49,123 bases of DNA. Origin: Saccoglossus kowalevskii (lineage: Eukaryota > Hemichordata > Enteropneusta > Harrimaniidae). The notes below the pieces were generated by a model. It ran no database searches and was not told the DNA's origin. It worked only from the letters and a program-made list of their open reading frames with translations. Shown in pieces: positions 10,480 to 23,450 of the stretch. Within the stretch, counting starts at the first letter, position 1. Each line of letters opens with the position of its first letter. A program made the position numbers and the translations under genes. The DNA lies in NCBI RefSeq assembly GCF_000003605.2, contig NW_003154153.1, forward strand, positions 1-49,123, in the 5' to 3' direction.

Positions 10480-12390
10480 TGTAATGTAATCCATTTAGCA
10501 TGGTTGGTGTATATCAGATGTAATTGATAGTTGTAATGTAATCCATTTAGCATGGTTGGTGTATATTAGATGTAATTGATAGTTGTAATGTAATATATTT
10601 AGCATGGTTGGTGTATATCAGATGTAATTGATATCTGTAATGTAATCTATTTAGCATGATTGGTGTATATCAGATGTAATTGATAGCTGTAATGTAATGT
10701 AATCCATTCAGCATGGTTAGTGTATGTCAGATGTAATTGATAGCTGTAATGTCATCCATTTACCATGGTTAGTGTATGTCAGATGTAATTGATAGCTGTA
10801 ATGTTATCCATTTAGCATGGTTAGTGTATATCAGATGTAATTGGTAGCTGTAATGTAATCCATTTAGCATGGTTAGTGTATATCAGATGTAATTGAAAGC
10901 TGCAATGTAACCCATTTAGCATGGTTGGTGTATATCAGATGTAATTGAAAGCTGTAATGTAATCCATTTAGCATGGTTGGTGTATATCAGATGTAATTGA
11001 TACCTGTGATGTAATCCATTTAGTATGGCTGGTGTATATCAGATGTAATTGATATCTGTAATGTAATCCATTTAGTATGGTTGGTGTATATCAGATGTAA
11101 TTAATAGCTGTGATGTAATCCATTTAGCATGGTTGGTGTATATCAGATGTAATTGATAGCTGTAATGTAATCCATTTACCATGGTTAGTGTATGTCAGAT
11201 GTAATTGATAGCTGTAATGTAATCCATTTAGCATGGTTGGTGTATGTCAGATGTAATTGAAAGCTGTAATGTAATCCATTTAGCATGGCTAGTGTATATC
11301 AGATGTAATTGATATCTGCAATGTAATCCATTTAGCATGGTTAATGTATGTCAGATGTAATTAATAGCTGTAATGTAATCCATTTAGTATGGTTGGTGTA
11401 TATCAGATGTAATTGATAGCTGGCTGTGATGTAATCCATTTACCATTCTTGGTGTATATCAGATGTAATTGATATCTGTAATGTAATCCATTTAGCATGG
11501 TTTGTGCATATCAGATGTAATTGGTAGCTGTAATGTAATCCATTTAGCATGGTTAGTGTATATCAGATGTAATTGATAGCTGTAATGTAATCCATTTTGC
11601 ATGGTTAGTGTATGTCAGATGTAATTGATAGCTGTAATGTAATATATTTAGCATGGTTGGTGTATATCAGATGTAATTGATATCTGCAATGTAATCCATT
11701 TAGCATGGTTGGTGTATATCAGATGTAATTGATAGTTGTAATGTAATCCATTTAGCATGGTTGGTGTATATTAGATGTAATTGATAGTTGTAATGTAATA
11801 TATTTAGCATGGTTGGTGTATATCAGATGTAATTGATATCTGTAATGTAATCTATTTAGCATGATTGGTGTATATCAGATGTAATTGATAGCTGTAATGT
11901 AATGTAATCCATTCAGCATGGTTAGTGTATGTCAGATGTAATTGATAGCTGTAATGTCATCCATTTACCATGGTTAGTGTATGTCAGATGTAATTGATAG
12001 CTGTAATGTAATCCATTTAGTATGGTTGATGTATATCAGATGTAATTGGTAGCTGTAATGTAATCCATTTAGCATGGTTAGCGTATATCAGATGTAATTG
12101 GTAGCTGTAATGTAATCCATTTAGCATGGTTAGTGTATATCAGATGTAATTGAAAGCTGCAATGTAACCCATTTAGCATGGTTGGTGTATATCAGATGTA
12201 ATTGAAAGCTGTAATGTAATCCATTTAGCATGGTTGGTGTATATCAGATGTAATTGATACCTGTGATGTAATCCATTTAGTATGGCTGGTGTATATCAGA
12301 TGTAATTGATATCTGTAATGTAATCCATTTAGTATGGTTGGTGTATATCAGATGTAATTAATAGCTGTGATGTAATCCATTTAGCATGGT
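10480..12390. repeat. About 1.2-kb tandem duplication
   Basis: The order GATATCTG, GTAATCTATTTAGCATG, 57-bp unit with CCATTCAGC, GTCATCCATTTACC, GGTAGCTG, GCAATGTAACCC, GATACCTG, TATGGCTGG occurs from about 10,630 and again from about 11,836, offset about 1,205. The second copy holds an additional TAGTATGGTTGATG monomer. The GCTGGCTG marker also repeats here at 10422 and 11419 (997 apart). Boundaries are approximate. Confidence 0.7.
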
Positions 12391-15300
12391 TGGTGTATAT
12401 CAGATGTAATTGATATCTGTAATGTAATCCAATTAGCATGGTTTGTGTATATCAGATGTAATTGATATCTGTAATGTAATCCATTTAGCATGGTTAGTGT
12501 ATATCAGATGTAATTGAAAGCTGTAATGTAATCCATTTAGCATGGTTGGTGTATATCAGATGTAATTGGTAGCTGTAATGTAATCCATTTAGCATGGTTG
12601 GTGTATATCAGATGTAATTGATATCTGCAATGTAATCCATTTAGCATGGTTGGTGTATATCAGATGTAATTGATATCTGCAATGTAATCCATTTAGCATG
12701 GTTGGTGTATATCAGATGTAATTGATATCTGCAATGTAATCCATTTAGCATGGTTCGTGTATATCAGATGTAATTGGTAGCTGTAATGTAATCCATTTAG
12801 CATGGTTAGTGTATATCAGATGTAATTGATAGCTGTAATGTAATCCATTTAGCATGTTTATTGTGTTATAGATGTAATTGATAGCTGTGATGTAATCGTT
12901 TTAACATGGTTGTTGTATATCAGATGTAATTGATAGTTGTGATGTAATCTATTTAGCATGATTGGTGTATATCAGATGTAATTGATAGCTGTAATGTAAT
13001 GTAATCCATTCAGCATGGTTAGTGTATGTCAGATGTAATTGATAGCTGTAATGTCATCCATTTACCATGGTTAGTGTATGTCAGATGTAATTGATAGCTG
13101 TAATGTAATCCATTTAGCATGGTTAGTGTATATCAGATGTAATTGAAAGCTGTAATGTAATCCATTTAGCATGGTTGGTGTATATCAGATGTAATTGAAA
13201 AACTGTAATGTAATCCATTGAGCATGGTTGGTGTATATCAGATGTAATTGATAGTTGTGATGTAATCTATTGAGCATGATTGGTGTATATCAGATGTAAT
13301 TGATAGCTGTGATGTAATGTAATCCATTTAGCATGGTTAGTGTATGTCAGATGTAATTGATAGCTGTAATGTAATCCATTTACCATGATTAGTGTATGTC
13401 AGATGTAATTGATAGCTGTAATGTAATCCATTTAGCATGGTTAGTGTATATCAGATGTAATTGAAAGCTGCAATGTAAACCATTTAGCATGGTTGGTGTA
13501 TATCAGATGTAATTGATAGTTGTAATGTAATCCATTTAGCATGGTTGGTGTATATCAGATGTAATTGATAGCTGTAATGTAATCCATTTAGCATGTTTAT
13601 TGTGTTTCAGATGTAATTGATAGCTGTGATGTAATCGTTTTAACATGGTTGTTGTATATCAGATGTAATTGATTGTTGTGATGTAATCTATTGAGCATGA
13701 TTGGTGTATATCAGATGTAATTGATAGCTGTAATGTAATGTAATCCATTTAGCATGGTTAGTGTATGTCAGATGTAATTGATAGCTGTAATGTAATCCAT
13801 TTACCATGGTTAGTGTATGTCAGATGTAATTGATAGCTGTAATGTAATCCATTTAGCATGGTTAGTGTATATCAGATGTAATTGAAAGCTGCAATGTAAC
13901 CCATTTAGCATGGTTGGTGTATATCAGATGTAATTGAAAGCTGTAATGTAATCCATTTAGCATGGTTAGAGTATATCAGATGTAATTGATACCTGTGATG
14001 TAATCCATTTAGCATGGTTGGTGTATATCAGATGCAATTGATAGCTGTAATGTAATCCATTTAACATGGTTAGTGCATGTCAGATGTAATTGATAGCTGT
14101 AATGTAATCCATTTAGCATGGTCGGCGTATATCAGATGTAATTGATAGCTGTAATGTAATCCATTTAGCATGGTCGGCGTATATCAGATGTAATTGATAT
14201 CTGCAATGTAATCCATTTAGCATGGTTTGTGTATATCAGATGTAATTGGTAGCTGTAATGTAATCCATTTAGCATGGTTGGTGTATGTCAGATGTAATTG
14301 AAAGCTGTAATGTAATCCATTTAGCATGGCTAGTGTATATCAGATGTAATTGATATCTGCAATGTAATCCATTTAGCATGGTTAATGTATGTCAGATGTA
14401 ATTAATAGCTGTAATGTAATCCATTTAGTATGGTTGGTGTATATCAGATGTAATTGATAGCTGGCTGTGATGTAATCCATTTACCATTCTTGGTGTATAT
14501 CAGATGTAATTGATATCTGTAATGTAATCCATTTAGCATGGTTTGTGCATATCAGATGTAATTGGTAGCTGTAATGTAATCCATTTAGCATGGTTAGTGT
14601 ATATCAGATGTAATTGATAGCTGTAATGTAATCCATTTTGCATGGTTAGTGTATGTCAGATGTAATTGATAGCTGTAATGTAATATATTTAGCATGGTTG
14701 GTGTATATCAGATGTAATTGATATCTGCAATGTAATCCATTTAGCATGGTTGGTGTATATCAGATATAATTGATAGTTGTAATGTAATCCATTTAGCATG
14801 GTTGGTGTATATTAGATGTAATTGATAGTTGTAATGTAATATATTTAGCATGGTTGGTGTATATCAGATGCAATTTATAGCTGTAATGTAATCTATTTAG
14901 CATGGTTGGTGTATATCAGATGTAACTGATATCTGCAATGTAATCCATTTAGCATGGTTGGTGTATATCAGATGTAATTGATAGCTGTAATGTAATCCAT
15001 TTAGCATGGTTAGTGTATATCAGATGTAATTGATATCTGCAATGTAATCCATTTAGCATGGTTGGTGTATATCAGATGTAATTGATATCTGCAATGTAAT
15101 CCATTTAGCATGGTTGGTGTATATCAGATGTAATTGATATCTGCAATGTAATCCATTTAGCATGGTTGGTGTATATCAGATGTAATTGATATCTGCAATG
15201 TAATCCATTTAGCATGGTTAGAGTATATCAGATGTAATTGATAGCTGTAATGTAATCCATTTAGCATGGTTGGTGTATATCAGATGTAATTGATATCTGC

Positions 15301-15399
15301 AATGTAATCCATTTAGCATGGTTGGTGTATATCAGATGTAATTGATATCTGCAATGTAATCCATTTAGCATGGTTAGAGTATATCAGATGTAATTGATA

Positions 15400-16630
15400 G
15401 CTGTAATGTAATCCATTTAGCATGTTTATTGTGTTTCAGATGTAATTGATAGCTGTGATGTAATCGTTTTAACATGGTTGTTGTATATCAGATGTAATTG
15501 ATAGTTGTGATGTAATCTATTTAGCATGATTGGTGTATATCATATGTAATTGATAGCTGTAATGTAATGTAATCCATTCAGCATGGTTAGTGTATGTCAG
15601 ATGTGATTGATAGCTGTAATGTCATCCATTTACCATGGTTAGTGTATGTCAGATGTAATTGATAGCTGTAATGTAATCCATTTAGTATGGTTGATGTATA
15701 TCAGATGTAATTGGTAGCTGTAATGTAATCCATTTAGCATGGTTAGTGTATATCAGATGTAATTGGTAGCTGTAATGTAAACCATTTAGCATGGTTAGTG
15801 TATATCAGATGTAATTGAAAGCTGCAATGTAACCCATTTAGCATGGTTGGTGTATATCAGATGTAATTGAAAGCTGTAATGTAATCCATTTAGCATGGTT
15901 GGTGTATATCAGATGTAATTGATACCTGTGATGTAATCCATTTAGTATGGCTGGTGTATATCAGATGTAATTGATATCTGTAATGTAATCCATTTAGTAT
16001 GGTTGGTGTATATCAGATGTAATTAATAGCTGTGATGTAATCCATTTAGCATGGTTGGTGTATATCAGATGTAATTGATATCTGTAATGTAATCCAATTA
16101 GCATGGTTTGTGTATATCAGATGTAATTGATATCTGTAATGTAATCCATTTAGCATGGTTAGTGTATATCAGATGTAATTGAAAGCTTTAATGTAATCCA
16201 TTTAGCATGGTTGGTGTATATCAGATGTAATTGATTGTTGTGATGTAATCTATTGAGCATGATTGGTGTATATCAGGTGTAATTGATAGCTGTAATGTAA
16301 TGTAATCCATTTAGCATGGTTAGTGTATGTCAGATGTAATTGATAGCTGTAATGTAATCCATTTACCATGGTTAGTGTATGTCAGATGTAATTGATAGCT
16401 GTAATGTAATCCATTTAGCATGGTTAGTGTATATCAGATGTAATTGAAAGCTGCAATGTAACCCATTTAGCATGGTTGGTGTATATCAGATGTAATTGAA
16501 AGCTGTAATGTAATCCATTTAGTATGGTTGGTGTATATCAGATGTAATTGATAGCTGGCTGTGATGTAATCCATTTACCATTCTTGGTGTATATCAGATG
16601 TAATTGATATCTGTAATGTAATCCATTTAG
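15400..16630. repeat. 1.2-kb copied block, partner at about 24800-25978
   Basis: The offset is 9,397 at the left and 9,345 after one monomer (GTCATCC with ACCATGG) that is missing from the right-hand copy. Shared rare states include CATGTTTATTG, ATATCATATG, TAAACCATT, GCTTTAATG and TATCAGGTG (16274 and 25619). The copies diverge just beyond the GCTGGCTG marker, at CATGTTTGG against CATGGTTTGTGC. Confidence 0.82.
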
Positions 16631-19600
16631 CATGTTTGGTGTATATCAGATGTAATTGATAGTTGTGATGTAATCCATTTACCATTCTTGGTGTATATCA
16701 GATGTAATTGATGTCTATAATGTAATCCATTTAGCATGGTTTGTGCATATCAGATGTAATTGGTAACTGTAATGTAATCCATTTAGCATGGTTAGTGTAT
16801 GTCAGATGTAATTGATAGCTGTAATGTAATATATTTAGCATGGTTGGTGTATATCAGATGTAATTGACATCTGCAATGTAATCCATTTAGCATGGTTGGT
16901 GTATATCAGATGTAATTGATAGCTGTAATGTAATCCATTTAGCATGGTCGGCGTATATCAGATGTAATTGATATCTGCAATGTAATCCATTTAGCATGGT
17001 TGGTGTATATCAGATGTAATTGGTAACTGTAATGTAATCCATTTAGCATGGTTAGTGTATGTCAGATGTAATTGATAGCTGGGATGTAATCCATTTAGCA
17101 TGGTTAGAGTATATCAGATGTAATTGATAGCTGTAATGTAATCCATTTAACATGGTTAGTGCATGTCAGATGTAATTGATAGCTGTAATGTAATCCATTT
17201 AGCATGGTCGGCGTATATCAGATGTAATTGATATCTGCAATGTAATCCATTTAGCATGGTTGGTGTATATCAGATGTAATTGGTAGCTGTAATGTAATCT
17301 ATTTAGCATGGTTGGTGTATATCAGATGTAACTGATATCTGCAATGTAATCCATTTAGCATGGTTGGTGTATATCAGATGTAATTGATAGCTGTAATGTA
17401 ATCCATTTAGCATGGTTAGTGTATATCAGATGTAATTGATATCTGCAATGTAATCCATTTAGCATGGTTGGTGTATATCAGATGTAATTGATATCTGCAA
17501 TGTAATCCATTTAGCATGGTTGGTGTATATCAGATGTAATTGATATCTGCAATGTAATCCATTTAGCATGGTTTGTGTATATCAGATGTAATTGATATCT
17601 GCAATGTAATCCATTTAGCATGGTTAGAGTATATCAGATGTAATTGATAGCTGTAATGTAATCCATTTAGCATGGTTGGTGTATATCAGATGTAATTGAT
17701 ATCTGCAATGTAATCCATTTAGCATGGTTGGTGTATATCAGATGTAATTGATATCTGCAATGTAATCCATTTAGCATGGTTAGAGTATATCAGATGTAAT
17801 TGATAGCTGTAATGTAATCCATTTAGCATGGTTGGTGTATATCAGATGTAATTGATATCTGCAATGTAATCCATTTAGCATGGTTGGTGTATATCAGATG
17901 TAATTGATATCTGCAATGTAATCCATTTAGCATGGTTAGAGTATATCAGATGTAATTGATAGCTGTAATGTAATCCATTTAGCATGTTTATTGTGTTTCA
18001 GATGTAATTGATAGCTGTGATGTAATCGTTTTAACATGGTTGTTGTATATCAGATGTAATTGATAGTTGTGATGTAATCTATTTAGCATGATTGGTGTAT
18101 ATCATATGTAATTGATAGCTGTAATGTAATGTAATCCATTCAGCATGGTTAGTGTATGTCAGATGTGATTGATAGCTGTAATGTCATCCATTTACCATGG
18201 TTAGTGTATGTCAGATGTAATTGATAGTTGTAATGTAATCCATTTAGTATGGTTGATGTATATCAGATGTAATTGGTAGCTGTAATGTAATCCATTTAGC
18301 ATGGTTAGTGTATATCAGATGTAATTGGTAGCTGTAATGTAAACCATTTAGCATGGTTAGTGTATATCAGATGTAATTGATATCTGTAATGTAATCCATT
18401 TAGTATGGTTGGTGTATATCAGATGTAATTAATAGCTGTGATGTAATCCATTTAGCATGGTTGGTGTATATCAGATGTAATTGATATCTGTAATGTAATC
18501 CATTTAGCATGGTTGGTGTATGTCAGATGTAATTGAAAGCTGTAATGTAATCCATTTAGCATGGCTAGTGTATATCAGATGTAATTGATATCTGCAATGT
18601 AATCCATTTAGCATGGTTAATGTATGTCAGATGTAATTAATAGCTGTAATGTAATCCATTTAGTATGGTTGGTGTATATCAGATGTAATTGATAGCTGAC
18701 TGTGATGTAATCCATTTACCATTCTTGGTGTATATCAGATGTAATTGATATCTGTAATGTAATCCATTTAGCATGGTTTGTGCATATCAGATGTAATTGG
18801 TAGCTGTAATGTAATCCATTTAGCATGGTTAGTGTATATCAGATGTAATTGATAGCTGTAATGTAATCCATTTTGCATGGTTAGTGTATGTCAGATGTAA
18901 TTGATATCTGCAATGTAATCCATTTAGCATGTTTGGTGTATATCAGATGTAATTGATAGTTGTGATGTAATCCATTTACCATTCTTGGTGTATATCAGAT
19001 GTAATTGATGTCTATAATGTAATCCATTTAGCATGGTTTGTGCATATCAGATGTAATTGGTAACTGTAATGTAATCCATTTAGCATGGTTAGTGTATGTC
19101 AGATGTAATTGATAGCTGTAATGTAATATATTTAGCATGGTTGGTGTATATCAGATGTAATTGACATCTGCAATGTAATCCATTTAGCATGGTTGGTGTA
19201 TATCAGATGTAATTGATAGCTGTAATGTAATCCATTTAGCATGGTCGGCGTATATCAGATGTAATTGATATCTGCAATGTAATCCATTTAGCATGGTTGG
19301 TGTATATCAGATGTAATTGGTAACTGTAATGTAATCCATTTAGCATGGTTAGTGTATGTCAGATGTAATTGATAGCTGGGATGTAATCCATTTAGCATGG
19401 TTAGAGTATATCAGATGTAATTGATAGCTGTAATGTAATCCATTTAACATGGTTAGTGCATGTCAGATGTAATTGATAGCTGTAATGTAATCCATTTAGC
19501 ATGGTCGGCGTATATCAGATGTAATTGATATCTGCAATGTAATCCATTTAGCATGGTTGGTGTATATCAGATGTAATTGGTAGCTGTAATGTAATCTATT

Positions 19601-20190
19601 TAGCATGGTTGGTGTATATCAGATGTAACTGATATCTGCAATGTAATCCATTTAGCATGGTTGGTGTATATCAGATGTAATTGATAGCTGTAATGTAATC
19701 CATTTAGCATGGTTAGTGTATATCAGATGTAATTGATATCTGCAATGTAATCCATTTAGCATGGTTGGTGTATATCAGATGTAATTGATATCTGCAATGT
19801 AATCCATTTAGCATGGTTGGTGTATATCAGATGTAATTGATATCTGCAATGTAATCCATTTAGCATGGTTGGTGTATATCAGATGTAATTGATATCTGCA
19901 ATGTAATCCATTTAGCATGGTTAGAGTATATCAGATGTAATTGATAGCTGTAATGTAATCCATTTAGCATGGTTGGTGTATATCAGATGTAATTGATATC
20001 TGCAATGTAATCCATTTAGCATGGTTGGTGTATATCAGATGTAATTGATATCTGCAATGTAATCCATTTAGCATGGTTAGAGTATATCAGATGTAATTGA
20101 TAGCTGTAATGTAATCCATTTAGCATGTTTATTGTGTTTCAGATGTAATTGATAGCTGTGATGTAATCGTTTTAACATGGTTGTTGTATA
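16620..20190. repeat. Large direct duplication with offset 2.1-2.3 kb
   Basis: Bases from about 16,620 to 18,050 recur at about 18,920 to 20,190. Shared rare states are CATGTTTGG (16631 and 18928), GATGTCTATAATG, GGTAACTG and GACATCTGC. The offset is 2,297 at first and 2,141 at the end; the 156-base difference equals exactly three monomers, present twice in the left copy (about 17,630-17,950) and once in the right. The stretch between the copies (about 18,050-18,920) resembles 15,460-15,810 at its left side. Confidence 0.82.
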
Positions 20191-20199
20191 TCAGATGTA

Positions 20200-22260
20200 A
20201 TTGATAGCTGTAATGTAATGTAATCCATTTAGCATGGTTAGTGTATGTCAGATGTAATTGATAGCTGTAATGTAATCCATTTACCATGGTTAGTGTATGT
20301 CAGATGTAATTGATAGCTGTAATGTAATCCATTTAGCATGGTTAGTGTATATCAGATGTAATTGAAAGCTGCAATGTAACCCATTTAGCATGGTTGGTGT
20401 ATATCAGATGTAATTGAAAGCTGTAATGTAATCCATTTAGCATGGTTAGAGTATATCAGATGTAATTGATAGCTGTAATGTAATCCATTTAGCATGGTTA
20501 GTGTATATCAGATGTAATTGATATCTGCAATGTAATCCATTTAGCATGGTTAATGTATGTCAGATGTAATTGATATCTGTAATGTAATCCATTTAGCATG
20601 GTTGGTGTATGTCAGATGTAATTGAAAGCTGTAATGTAATCCATTTAGCATGGTTGGTGTATATCAGATGTAATTGATATCTGTAATGTAATCCATTTAG
20701 CATGGTTTGTGCATATCAGATGTAATTGGTAGCTGTAATGTAATCCATTTAGCATGGTTAGTGTATATCAGATGTAATTGATAGCTGTAATGTAATCCAT
20801 TTTGCATGGTTGGTGTATGTCAGATGTAATTGAAAGCTGTAATGTAATCCATTTAGCATGGTTGGTGTATGTCAGATGTAATTGATAGTTGTGATGTAAT
20901 CCATTTACCATTCTTGGTGTATATCAGATGTAATTGATGTCTGTAATGTAATCCATTTAGCATGGTTTGTGCATATCAGATGTAATTGGTAGCTGTAATG
21001 TAATCCATTTAGCATGGTTAGTGTATGTCAGATGTAATTGATAGCTGTAATGTAATCCATTTAGCATGGTTGGTGTATATCAGATGTAATTGAGGGCTGT
21101 AATGTAATCCATTTAGCATGGTTGTTGTATATCAGATGTAATTGATATCTGCAATGTAATCCATTTAGCATGGTTGTTGTATATCAGATGTAATTGATAT
21201 CTGCAATGTAATCCATTTAGCATGGTTGGCGTATATCAGATGTAATTGGTAGCTGTGATATAATCCATTTAGCATGGTTGGTGTATATCAGATGTAATTG
21301 AAAGCTGTAATGTAATCCATTTAGCATGGTTGGTGTATGTCAGATGTAATTGAAAGCTGTAATGTAATCCATTTAGCATGGTTGGTGTATATCAGATGTA
21401 ATTGAGGGCTGTAATGTAATCCATTTAGCATGGTTGTTGTATATCAGATGTAATTGATATCTGCAATGTAATCCATTTAGCATGGTTGTTGTATATCAGA
21501 TGTAATTGATATCTGCAATGTAATCCATTTAGCATGGTTGGCGTATATCAGATGTAATTGGTAGCTGTGATATAATCCATTTAGCATGGTTGGTGTATAT
21601 CAGATGTAATTGAAAGCTGTAATGTAATCCATTTAGCATGGTTGGTGTATGTCAGATGTAATTGAAAGCTGTAATGTAATCCATTTAGCATGCTTAGTGT
21701 ATATCAGATGTAATTGATAGCTGTAATGTAATCCATTTAGTATGGTCTGTATGTCAGATGTAATTGAAAGCTGTAACGTAATCCATTTAGCATGGTTGGT
21801 GTATATCAGATGTAATTGAAAGCTGTAATGTAATCCATTTAGCATGGTTGGTGTATGTCAGATGTAATTGGTAGCTGTAATGTAATCCATTTAGCATGGT
21901 TAGTGTATGTCAGATGTAATTGAAAGCTGTAATGTAATCCATTTAGCATGGTTGGTGTATGTCAAATGTAATTGAAAGCTGTAATGTAATCCATTTAGCA
22001 TGGTTGGTGTATGTCAGATGTAATTGAAAGCTGTAATGTAATCCATTTAGCATGGTTGGTGTATGTCAGATGTAATTGAAGCTGTAATGTAATCCATTTA
22101 GCATGGTTAGTGTATATCAGATGTAATTGATAGCTGTAATGTAATCCATTTAGCATGGTCGGCGTATATCAGATGTAATTGATATCTGCAATGTAATCCA
22201 TTTAGCATGGTTTGTGTATATCAAATGTAATTGGTAGCTGTAATGTAATCCATTTAGCAT
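20200..22260. repeat. Mixed satellite with a GAAAGCTG/TGTATGTC island
   Basis: This stretch holds a repeated module AAT(T)GAGGGCTG, TTGTTG, TTGTTG, TTGGCG, GGTAGCTGTGATATAATCC near 21,080-21,290 and again near 21,390-21,600, an offset of about 300. It then enters monomers of the GAAAGCTG type joined to GTATGTCAG, as near 0.7-1.5, 3.4-4.0, 5.6-6.1, 33.8-34.1, 39.4-39.9 and 42.7-43.2 kb. The 21,604-22,250 part is the partner of 1020-1670. No non-satellite sequence is present. Confidence 0.75.
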
Positions 22261-23450
22261 GGTAGTGTATATCAGATGTAATTGATAGCTGGGATGTAAT
22301 CCATTTAGCATGGTTGGTGTATATCAGATGTAATTGATAGCTGTAATGTAATGTAATCCATTTAGCATGGTTAGTGTATGTCAGATGTAATTGATAGCTG
22401 TAATGTAACCCATTTACCATGGTTGGTGTATATCAGATGTAAATGATATCTGTAATGTAATCCATTTAGCATGGTTTGTGTATATCAGATGTAATTGGTA
22501 GCTGTAATGTAATCCATTTAGCATGTTTAGTGTATATCATATGTAATTGATAGCTGTTATGTAATCGCTTTAACATGGTTGTTGTATTTAAGATGTGATT
22601 GATAGTTGTGATGTAATCTATTTAGCATGATTGGTGTATATCAGATGTAATTGATAGCTGTATATAATGTAATCCATTACACATGGTTAGTGTATGTCAG
22701 ATGTAATTGATAGCTGTAATGTAATCCATTTACCGTGGTTGGTGTATATCAGATGTAATTGATATCTGTAAATCCATTTAGCATGGTTTGTGTATATCAG
22801 ATGTAATTGGTAGCTGTAATGTAATTCATTTAGCATGGTTAGTGTATATCAGATGTAATTGGTAGCTGTAATGTAATCCATTTAGCATAGTTAATGTATG
22901 TCAGATGTAATTGATAGCTGTAATGTAATCCATTTAGTATGGTCGGCGTATATCAGATGTAATTGATATCTGCAATGTAATCCATTTAGCATGGTTGGTG
23001 TATATCAGATGTAATTGGTAGCTGTAATGTAATCCATTTAGCATGGTTGGTGTATATCAGATGTAATTGATATCTGCAATGTAATCCATTTAGCATGGTT
23101 GGTGTATATCAGATGTAATTGATATCTGCAATGTAATCCATTTAGCATGGTTGGTGTATATCAGATGTAATTGATATCTGCAATGTAATCCATTTAGCAT
23201 GGTTCGTGTATATCAGATGTAATTGGTAGCTGTAATGTAATCCATTTAGCATGGTTAGTGTATATCAGATGTAATTGATAGCTGTAATGTAATCCATTTA
23301 GCATGTTTATTGTGTTATAGATGTAATTGATAGCTGTGATGTAATCGTTTTAACATGGTTGTTGTATATCAGATGTAATTGATAGTTGTGATGTAATCTA
23401 TTGAGCATGATTGGTGTATATCAGATGTAATTGATAGCTGTAATGTAATG
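22230..23450. repeat. 1.2-kb copied block, partner at about 40790-42010
   Basis: The offset is 18,561 in the centre. Both copies share GTAACCCATTTACC, CGCTTTAAC, GTATTTAAGATGTG, a monomer shortened to GATATCTGTAAATCC, CATAGTTAATG, TAGTATGGTCGGCG, TTCGTG and CATGTTTATTGTGTTATAG. Private differences include CCATTACACATGG in the left copy (about 22,673) and TATAAGATG in the right copy (about 41,722). The copies diverge where ATTGAGC meets ATTTAGC. Confidence 0.83.
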
